The notes under the pieces: model-generated
Databases searched by the model: none
Told to the model about the DNA's origin: nothing
The model's input: only the letters and a program-made list of their open reading frames with translations
DNA from: DASSUW01 sp963849695
GTDB lineage: Bacteria; Actinomycetota; Thermoleophilia; Solirubrobacterales; Solirubrobacteraceae
Direction of reading: 5' to 3'
NCBI GenBank assembly: GCA_963849695.1
Contig: CAWKIT010000016.1
Coordinates: 62,001-126,000, forward strand
DNA length: 64,000 nucleotides
Translations under genes and position numbers: made by a program
Shown here: piece after piece, positions 58,657 through 64,000 of the stretch
Numbering within the stretch: the stretch's first letter is position 1
Layout: the number at the start of each line of letters is the position of its first letter

Positions 58657-59730
58657 ATGCACCTGCGTAATAACGCCGCTTGGGCGATGGTCGTGCCGAC
58701 GAGCATGGGCGTGCGCCTCACGCCTGATCACGGCCAGCCCGTCCACAGCAGCCACAGGTACACGATGGAGGTCACGTCCGCCGAGACGAACGTCGCGTCG
58801 ATCTCCTCGTTCCTCGGCCTGCCGGTCAAGGTCCTCACCGCATTCGTCGAGGACAGCCCGATCGCGGCGTTCATCAAGAACGACTTGGCTGCGCGGCACA
58901 TGGCCTACGAGGGCCCGGAGGTCCCCCCAGGGTCGGCATGGGGGTACCGGCACCAGTTCAACATCGCCGACAGCGGCCTCGGCAGCCGGGGCCCGCTCGT
59001 GCACAACGATCGCGCCGGCGAGGTCGGCCGCACGCTGAACGCCAAGGACTTCGACCTCGATCGCGTCTTCGGCGAGGAAGGCGCGCAGATCGTCCACCTC
59101 TCCGGTGTCGTCGCCGCGCTGTCGCCCGACGCGAGCCAGTTCTGCCTCGAGGTCGCGCGTGCTGCGAAGAGGCACGGCACTCGCATCTCGTTCGACCTCA
59201 ACTACCGGGCGTCGTTCTGGGCGGGCCGCGAGGCGGAGCTCAGGGCCATCTTCGCCGAGATCGCAGGCGTGGCGGACATCCTCATCGGCAACGAGGAGGA
59301 TTTTCAGCTTGCGCTCGGCGCCCAGGGCCCGGCGGCCGGAGGCGACGAGGTGGCCTCGAAGATCGACGGCTTCAAGGAGATGATCGGCCGGGTCAAGGAC
59401 GCGTATCCGAACGCGTCGTACTTCGCCAACACGCTCCGCGAGGTCATCCACGTCAACCGCCACATGTGGGGCGGCCTCATCTTCGCCGACGGTGCCTTTC
59501 ACGTCGCCGAGCCTCGTGAGATCGGTGTGCTCGACCGCATCGGCGGTGGCGACGGCTTCGTCGGCGGCATGCTCTACGGCATCCTCCGCGGTTGGCAGCC
59601 CGAGAAGTGCCTGCAGTTCGGCTGGGCCAGCGGCGCCCTGGCTGCCACGCTGCTCACGGACTACGCGGTCCCTGCGGACGAGGCGCAGGTCTGGCGCATC
59701 TGGGAGGGCAACGCCCGCGTCAAGCGCTGA
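58657..59730 (+). CDS. PfkB-family carbohydrate kinase (2-keto-3-deoxygluconate kinase-like)
   Basis: This ribokinase-fold sugar kinase has SAETNVASISSFLGLPVKVL near the N-terminus. The central block is ISFDLNYRASFWAG followed by ADILIGNEEDFQLALGAQ, and the C-terminal signature is VLDRIGGGDGFVGGMLYGIL with the catalytic Asp of GGGD. The FDLNYR and ILIGNEEDF combination is typical of KDG kinases. The usual substrate is therefore 2-keto-3-deoxygluconate, by inference. Base composition is slightly less extreme than in neighbouring genes. Confidence 0.85.
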   Translation: MHLRNNAAWAMVVPTSMGVRLTPDHGQPVHSSHRYTMEVTSAETNVASISSFLGLPVKVLTAFVEDSPIAAFIKNDLAARHMAYEGPEVPPGSAWGYRHQFNIADSGLGSRGPLVHNDRAGEVGRTLNAKDFDLDRVFGEEGAQIVHLSGVVAALSPDASQFCLEVARAAKRHGTRISFDLNYRASFWAGREAELRAIFAEIAGVADILIGNEEDFQLALGAQGPAAGGDEVASKIDGFKEMIGRVKDAYPNASYFANTLREVIHVNRHMWGGLIFADGAFHVAEPREIGVLDRIGGGDGFVGGMLYGILRGWQPEKCLQFGWASGALAATLLTDYAVPADEAQVWRIWEGNARVKR

Positions 59731-59880
59731 CCCACGGTCGTACGCACTGGGTCCGACTACACCTGGCTACCCCACTTGTCGGTCCAAACCGGCAGCTGCA
59801 CGCTGCGCATCGCCGCCATCACGCCCGGAGTCGGCGCCACCGCTCAGCAGCTCCGCTTCAGGGTCGTGCGCCGGCTGTAG
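59731..59880 (+). pseudogene. possible C-terminal remnant of an exported protein
   Basis: After the kinase stop the same frame stays open for 49 codons to TAG at 59878-59880. It reads SDYTWLPHLSVQTGSCTLRI and then AAITPGVGATAQQLRFRVVR. This composition looks like the last beta-strands of a secreted protein rather than a random high-GC frame. There is no start codon context. It may be a gene remnant or chance; nothing else is seen in this 166-bp gap between convergent genes. Confidence 0.2.
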
Positions 59881-59896
59881 GTCCTGATCCGGATCG

Positions 59897-61429
59897 TCAA
59901 CCGTCCGAGCGGAGGATCGCCATCGCGGCGTTGCGACCCGGGATGCCGCTGACGCCGCCGCCCCGGCGCGCGCCGGCGCCGCCGAGGTGGAGGTTGGCGA
60001 TCCCGGTCTCGGTCCCCCAGGTGCCGGCCTCGATCTCGTCCTCGGCGAACGGCCACGCGAGGTCGCGGTGGAAGATGTTCCCGCGCGGGAGCGCCAGCTC
60101 GCGCTCGAGGTCGAGCGGCGTCTTGAACTCGAGGCACGGCTCGCCGGCCGGCGTGCGGAGCAGGCAGTCCTCGATCGGCTCCGCCAGCACCGAGTCGAGC
60201 GACCGCAGCGTCGCCGCTAGGGCCTCGCGCGCCGCCGCGTCGCCGCCGGCGTCGAACAGGCGCGCGGGCATCTGGAGCGCGAACAGCGTCAGCGTGTGGG
60301 CTTCCACGCCCGGGCCGAGGACGCTCGGGTCGGTCAGGGAATGGCAGTAGATCTCGCACGGGACGGGCGACGGCACCAGCCCGTCGGATGCGTCCTCGTA
60401 CGCCGCCTCGAGCTGCGCGTAGGTCTCGTTGACGTGGAAGGTGCCGGCGAACGCCTCCTCGGCCGGAACCGAGGGGTCGCGCAGCCGCGGGAAGCGCGAG
60501 AGCAGCATGTTGACCTTCAGCTGCGCTCCCTCGGGTGACTCGGACTGCGGCCGGCCGAGCAGCCCGTCGAGCACGGCCGGCGCGCAGGTGGCCACCACGT
60601 GGTCGCAGGCGACCGCGCGACCGTCGACGCGCACCTCGGCGCGCGTGGCGTCGGCCTCGATCGCAGTCGCCTCAGCGCCGGTCGCCAGCTCCGCCCCCGC
60701 TACCGCCGCGCAGCGCACCAGCTCGTCGGCCAGCGCCCCCATGCCGCCGACCGGCACGTCCCACTCGCCGGTCCCGTTGCCGATCACGTGGTAGAGGAAG
60801 CAGCGGTTCTGGCGCAGGTCGCTGTCGTGCGCGCCCGCGAAGGTCCCGATCAACGCGTCGGTGAGCACGATCCCGCGCACCACGTCGTCGTCGAACGTCG
60901 CCTCGATCACCTCGCCCAGCGGGCGCTCGAACAGCGCCTCCCACGCCTCGTCGTCGCCGACCCGCTCGCGCAGCTGCTCGCGCGTGGGCAGCGGCTCCAG
61001 CATCGTCGGGAACACCGCGCGCGCCACGTGCGCCACTCGGTCGTAGAAGTCCTGCCACGCGCCGAACGCCGTGCCGTCGCCGGTCGCCCGCTCGAGCGAC
61101 GCGCGCGTGCGCGCGAGGTCCTCGGTGTCGACCAGCACCGCGGCGTCGGAGCCCGGCACCGGCGTATAGGAGGCGATCCGCCGCCGCCGCGTCTCGAACC
61201 GCAGGCCGAGCTCCGCGACGATCCAGCGCGGCAGCAGCGACACGAGGTATGCGTAACGCGAGAGCCGGGCGTCGACGCCCTCGAACGGCGCCTCCGAGAC
61301 GGTCGCGCCGCCCATCCGCTCGGACCGCTCGAGCACCAGCACCGAGCGGCCGGCCCGCGCCAGATACGAGGCCGCCACGAGCCCGTTGTGTCCGCCGCCG
61401 ATGACGACGACGTCGTACCGGCTCCTCAT
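59897..61429 (-). CDS. FAD-dependent oxidoreductase, phytoene desaturase (CrtI)-like
   Basis: This 510-residue flavoprotein starts MRSRYDVVVIGGGHNGLVAA, the dinucleotide-binding fold, and has ERSERMGGATVSEAPFEGVD. The C-terminal FAD-binding segment is GIANLHLGGAGARRGGGVSG. It belongs to the NAD(P)/FAD-dependent group related to carotenoid desaturases and pyridine-nucleotide oxidoreductase-like proteins. The substrate is unknown; no carotenoid genes are nearby. Its ATG overlaps the stop of the upstream SpoIIE-type gene (ATGA). Confidence 0.87.
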   Translation of the reverse strand: MRSRYDVVVIGGGHNGLVAASYLARAGRSVLVLERSERMGGATVSEAPFEGVDARLSRYAYLVSLLPRWIVAELGLRFETRRRRIASYTPVPGSDAAVLVDTEDLARTRASLERATGDGTAFGAWQDFYDRVAHVARAVFPTMLEPLPTREQLRERVGDDEAWEALFERPLGEVIEATFDDDVVRGIVLTDALIGTFAGAHDSDLRQNRCFLYHVIGNGTGEWDVPVGGMGALADELVRCAAVAGAELATGAEATAIEADATRAEVRVDGRAVACDHVVATCAPAVLDGLLGRPQSESPEGAQLKVNMLLSRFPRLRDPSVPAEEAFAGTFHVNETYAQLEAAYEDASDGLVPSPVPCEIYCHSLTDPSVLGPGVEAHTLTLFALQMPARLFDAGGDAAAREALAATLRSLDSVLAEPIEDCLLRTPAGEPCLEFKTPLDLERELALPRGNIFHRDLAWPFAEDEIEAGTWGTETGIANLHLGGAGARRGGGVSGIPGRNAAMAILRSDG

Positions 61430-63426
61430 ACGAGCGCCGGTTGCCCGGCGAAGCGCAGCGCCAGCATCGCGCGATCGTCGACCGCGGCGCCGGACCGGAA
61501 CTCGCCCAGCGCGCGCTCGATCTCCGCCAGCAGCGCGTCCGGGCGCTCCTCGGTGCGCGCGATCGCCTCCACCAGCCGCGCCTCGCCGAAGCGGGCGCCG
61601 GTGCCGGGCGTCTCGGTCACGCCGTCGGTGTAGAACAGCAGCGTGTCGCCGGGCGCGAGGTCGACGGCAGTCTCGACCCAGTCGGCCCCGCTGTCGATCC
61701 CGAGCAGGACGCCGTGGTCGCCGAGCGTGACCGGGGGCTCACCGGGCCGGCGGTACAGCGGCAGGGGATGTCCGGCGGACGCGACGGTCAGCCGCGCGCT
61801 CGCCGCTTCGGTGTCCAGCAGCCCGCATACGGCGGTGACCAGCGACAACTGCGGCTGCTCTCGCAGCACCTGGTTGATCTGCGCGAGGACACGCGCGGGA
61901 CTGGGATCGAACCGCGCCGCCATCCGCGCCGAGTGGCGCACGAGCGAGGTGAGGGCCGCCGCCTCGATCCCCTTGCCGGTGACGTCGCCGAGCACGATCA
62001 GGTGGCCGCCCTCGACCGGCAGGATGTCGTAGAAGTCGCCGCCGACCTCGGCGCCGCGCTCGCCCGCGTGGTAGGTGGCCTGAGCCTCCCAGCCCGGCAG
62101 GTCCGGCAGCGACTTCGGCAGCAGGCTGGCCTGCAGCGTGTGGGCCACGCGCTCCTGCGCGGTGTACAGCCGCGCGTTCTGGATCGCGGTCGCCGCCCGC
62201 AGGGCGAGGTCCTCGGCGAACGCGAGGTCGGCCTCGTCGAACCGGCGGCCGCTCTCGGCGGCGACCAGCGAGATCGCACCCAGCGTCACGTCGGCGATCC
62301 GCATCGGCACCGCCATCGCCGAGCGCATCCCGAGCTCGCGGATCAGCCTCAGGTGCTCGTCGTCGCGGGCGGCCGCGACGAGCAGCGCGTCCGGGATCTC
62401 GGAGTACAGCTCGGCGCCGCCCCCGCGGATGATCGCGGCAAGGCCGGTCGTGCCGTCCAGGTCGGGCGGATAGCGCCGCCGCAGCTCGTCCGCCATCTCG
62501 ACCTTGGCCGGGTCGACGTGGGCCACCGCGACCTGCTGCACCTCGCCCTGCTCGTCGAGCAAGTCGATCCCGCACCAGTCCGCCAGCCGCGGCACGATCA
62601 TGCGGGCGATGCGCTCGAGCGTCTGCTCGTATTCGAGCGAGGAGGCGAGCAGCTGGCCGGCCTCGGCGAGGAACCGCTGGCGCAGCTCGGCGGTCTTGGC
62701 CTCGGTGACGTCCTCGATGATGTTGATCGCGAGCCTGGCGCCCGACGGGTACTCGTACAGCGTTGCCTTGGTCAGCAGCCAGAACGCCTCGCCGGTATCG
62801 CGCCGGACGCTGCGGGTGAGCAGCGCCGGCGCGGTCTCGCCGGCGACGAGCCGGCGTCCGGGCAGATCCTCGACGGCGACCGGGGAGCCGTCCTCGTGCG
62901 TGATGTGGAAGCGCTTCGCGAGCTCGCCGGGCTCGGCCTCGAGCACGTCGTCGGCGCTGCCCGACCCGAGCAGCCTCACCGCCGCCTGATTGACGTACAC
63001 GGTCTTGCCGCGCTCGTCGTGCACGGTGACGGCCTCGCCGAGCGAACCGAGGATCCCGTCCAGGCGCGCCTCGGTCGCCAGCAGCCGCGTCGCGAGCGCG
63101 GTCGCCCGCTCGCGCGCCCGGGCCGCCACCACCGCGAGAGCTGCGAACACGGTGAAGAAACCGATCCTGTAGGCCGCCTGCCCGGTGTTGGTCTGGTCGT
63201 TCCACCAGGTGCTGCCGATCGCGATCGCGATGGCGAACGCCCCCGTGATCGCCACCTCGCGCTTGTCGCCGATCACGGCGAGCACGAGCGGCACCAGCAG
63301 GACCGTGCCGGTGATCGTCAGCGTCGAGCCCGCGATCGCGATGTCGAGCGCGGCGAGCGCGATCTGGAGGCCTAGCGCGGCGGCGAGCCGCGGCTTGGAC
63401 AGGGTGGGGGTGGAGACCGGGGACAT
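61426..63426 (-). CDS. PP2C/SpoIIE-type serine phosphatase with membrane, PAS and GAF domains
   Basis: This 666-residue signalling protein has three or four membrane helices in the first ~110 residues (LAAALGLQIALAALDIAIAG, VLLVPLVLAVIGD, GFFTVFAALAVVAARA). A PAS domain (~120-245, LGEAVTVHDERGKTVYVNQA), a GAF domain (~260-420, GLAAIIRGGGAELYSEIPDA) and the SpoIIE phosphatase domain (~440-660, ERGAEVGGDFYDILPVEGGH, LVLGDVTGKG-type motif, LLFYTDGVTET) follow. Such proteins usually control anti-anti-sigma factors. Its start codon lies in a small hairpin (63419-63435). Confidence 0.92.
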   Translation of the reverse strand: MSPVSTPTLSKPRLAAALGLQIALAALDIAIAGSTLTITGTVLLVPLVLAVIGDKREVAITGAFAIAIAIGSTWWNDQTNTGQAAYRIGFFTVFAALAVVAARARERATALATRLLATEARLDGILGSLGEAVTVHDERGKTVYVNQAAVRLLGSGSADDVLEAEPGELAKRFHITHEDGSPVAVEDLPGRRLVAGETAPALLTRSVRRDTGEAFWLLTKATLYEYPSGARLAINIIEDVTEAKTAELRQRFLAEAGQLLASSLEYEQTLERIARMIVPRLADWCGIDLLDEQGEVQQVAVAHVDPAKVEMADELRRRYPPDLDGTTGLAAIIRGGGAELYSEIPDALLVAAARDDEHLRLIRELGMRSAMAVPMRIADVTLGAISLVAAESGRRFDEADLAFAEDLALRAATAIQNARLYTAQERVAHTLQASLLPKSLPDLPGWEAQATYHAGERGAEVGGDFYDILPVEGGHLIVLGDVTGKGIEAAALTSLVRHSARMAARFDPSPARVLAQINQVLREQPQLSLVTAVCGLLDTEAASARLTVASAGHPLPLYRRPGEPPVTLGDHGVLLGIDSGADWVETAVDLAPGDTLLFYTDGVTETPGTGARFGEARLVEAIARTEERPDALLAEIERALGEFRSGAAVDDRAMLALRFAGQPALV

Positions 63427-63435
63427 CCTGTCCCC
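63419..63435 (-). promoter_or_regulatory. start-codon hairpin of the SpoIIE-type gene
   Basis: On the minus strand the sequence is GGGGACAGGATGTCCCC. The 7-nt arms GGGGACA and TGTCCCC can pair around a 3-nt loop, so both the AGGA Shine-Dalgarno-like bases and the ATG would be in or next to the helix. TAGGAT lies about 15-20 nt upstream as a possible -10. Confidence 0.4.
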
Positions 63436-63561
63436 GGCGATCCTAGCCCGCGGGTGCGTATGTGTGCCGCCGGTCTTGCGGAAGGCGCCGCGCTCGATGC
63501 CCTCCTTGAGCGCGGACCGGAAGAGCGGCTTGTGGCAAACGCAACGTCTGGAAGCGGACTG

Positions 63562-63789
63562 TCAGCCCTGATCGCGGCCGCCGACCTCGCCGCGCAGGGT
63601 GGCGATCTCGGTGACCGCAAGGCCTACGAAGGCATCGGCGGAGGCGGCGATGTCGATCTCTAGGTCGCCCGCGAGCTCCTCGTCGCCCATGGCGAGCGCG
63701 ATCGCGCGGTCGAGGCGGAGCGAGGAGAGGTACGCGCGCTCGTCGGCCGCGCTGGTGGTGGGGATCGTGAAGCTCGGCATGACCGGCAT
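63562..63789 (-). CDS. small hypothetical protein, 75 residues
   Basis: The sequence MPVMPSFTIPTTSAADERAY, followed by LSSLRLDRAIALAMGDEELA and IDIAASADAFVGLAVTEIAT, is acidic, Ala-rich and balanced, unlike the arginine-rich shadow frames. An alternative ATG at 63780 gives MPSFTIP. No family is recognised. It lies upstream of the SpoIIE-type gene on the same strand with ~135 bp between them that hold only a possible promoter. Confidence 0.45.
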   Translation of the reverse strand: MPVMPSFTIPTTSAADERAYLSSLRLDRAIALAMGDEELAGDLEIDIAASADAFVGLAVTEIATLRGEVGGRDQG

Positions 63790-63908
63790 CCTGCGCTTCC
63801 GCCGGCCCTACGCCCATGAGGGAACCCCCTGAACCGCGCGGGTGAGGGGGTCCGACCCCGTCGTGTGGCGCGGGTCTGACTCCGCTTGGCCACGGGTACG
63901 TTGCGGAC

Positions 63909-64000
63909 ATGCGCGCGCTCACGGTGATCCCCCTGCAGGCAGGCTCGGCCGCGGTCGTGGACATGCCCGAGCCGGAGCCCGGGCCGGGTGAGCTGCTGGT
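63909..64000 (+). CDS. zinc-dependent dehydrogenase (glucose/alcohol dehydrogenase-like), N-terminal fragment
   Basis: The first 30 residues are visible: MRALTVIPLQAGSAAVVDMP followed by EPEPGPGELLV. This is the GroES-like opening of medium-chain dehydrogenases of the glucose 1-dehydrogenase/threonine dehydrogenase type. The rest lies outside the window. TACGTT lies about 10 nt before the ATG and suggests a near-leaderless promoter. Confidence 0.6.
   Translation, partial: MRALTVIPLQAGSAAVVDMPEPEPGPGELL

Noticed and set aside
61441..63375. A 644-codon plus-strand frame opposite the SpoIIE-type gene
   Set aside because: The minus-strand gene has clear PAS, GAF and phosphatase motifs; the plus frame has none.

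Overview
The window is chromosomal DNA of a very GC-rich Gram-positive-type bacterium. Gene order, protein flavour, very frequent GTG/TTG starts, zinc-type L33 and S14, and the gene set point to Actinomycetota, most likely class Thermoleophilia (Solirubrobacterales-like). That placement is inference from recognised families; no rRNA gene is present to test it.

Layout. 1-1354: 3' end of a GH15 glucoamylase-like gene that lacks the usual general-acid Glu. 1477-5054: rpmG-secE-nusG-rplK-rplA-rplJ-rplL. 5154-9931: divergent trkA/trkH potassium uptake pair, a GT39-type membrane glycosyltransferase and a small conserved-looking protein. 9932-10545: 614-bp gap with a terminator and the rpoB promoters. 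10546-18234: rpoB-rpoC. 18491-23311: DMT-like membrane protein, a gene remnant, an alpha/beta hydrolase, and pucR-ald (alanine catabolism). 23325-28711: rpsL-rpsG, an inserted quinone oxidoreductase gene, then fusA and tuf. 28862-41853: S10 and spc operons run together from rpsJ to secY-adk-map. 41864-43130: two minus-strand genes where infA would be expected. 43350-46997: rpmJ-rpsM-rpsK-rpsD-rpoA-rplQ-truA. 47042-58349: SnoaL-like protein, surE, ligA, an intradiol-dioxygenase-like lipoprotein, a half-length VOC ORF, a D-Ala-D-Ala carboxypeptidase, a patatin-like protein, a long-chain acyl-CoA ligase, a Nif3-like protein and a sigma factor fused to an anti-sigma-like zinc domain. 58415-58488: tRNA-Pro(CGG). 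58657-64000: a PfkB sugar kinase, a CrtI-like oxidoreductase with a SpoIIE-type phosphatase, and the start of a zinc dehydrogenase gene.

How it works together. Most of the window is translation and transcription machinery in tightly packed plus-strand operons. Start/stop overlaps of the ATGA, GTGA or TGATG type are everywhere, so translational coupling is the rule. Several operons start at a common extended -10 motif (GCTANNCTG). The fusA leader holds a short reading frame and a terminator/antiterminator arrangement that looks like an attenuator.

Most interesting signals: (1) a short palindromic element that sits inside three genes (rpsQ, rpsE, ligA) and in each is read as E-S-A-(G/S)-A-D-S; the rpsE copy is one base short, so rpsE loses its stop and reads through into the rplO frame. 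(2) A nearly identical 44-nt REP-like hairpin element in three intergenic gaps around the L11/L10 genes. (3) A ~157-bp inverted repeat with arms of 70 and 78 nt between two convergent genes. (4) The fusA attenuator. (5) Probable CTG start codons at CTGA junctions (truA and a VOC ORF). (6) Very long low-complexity extensions on L22, S17 and S3. No CRISPR array, insertion sequence, prophage or defence island was seen.
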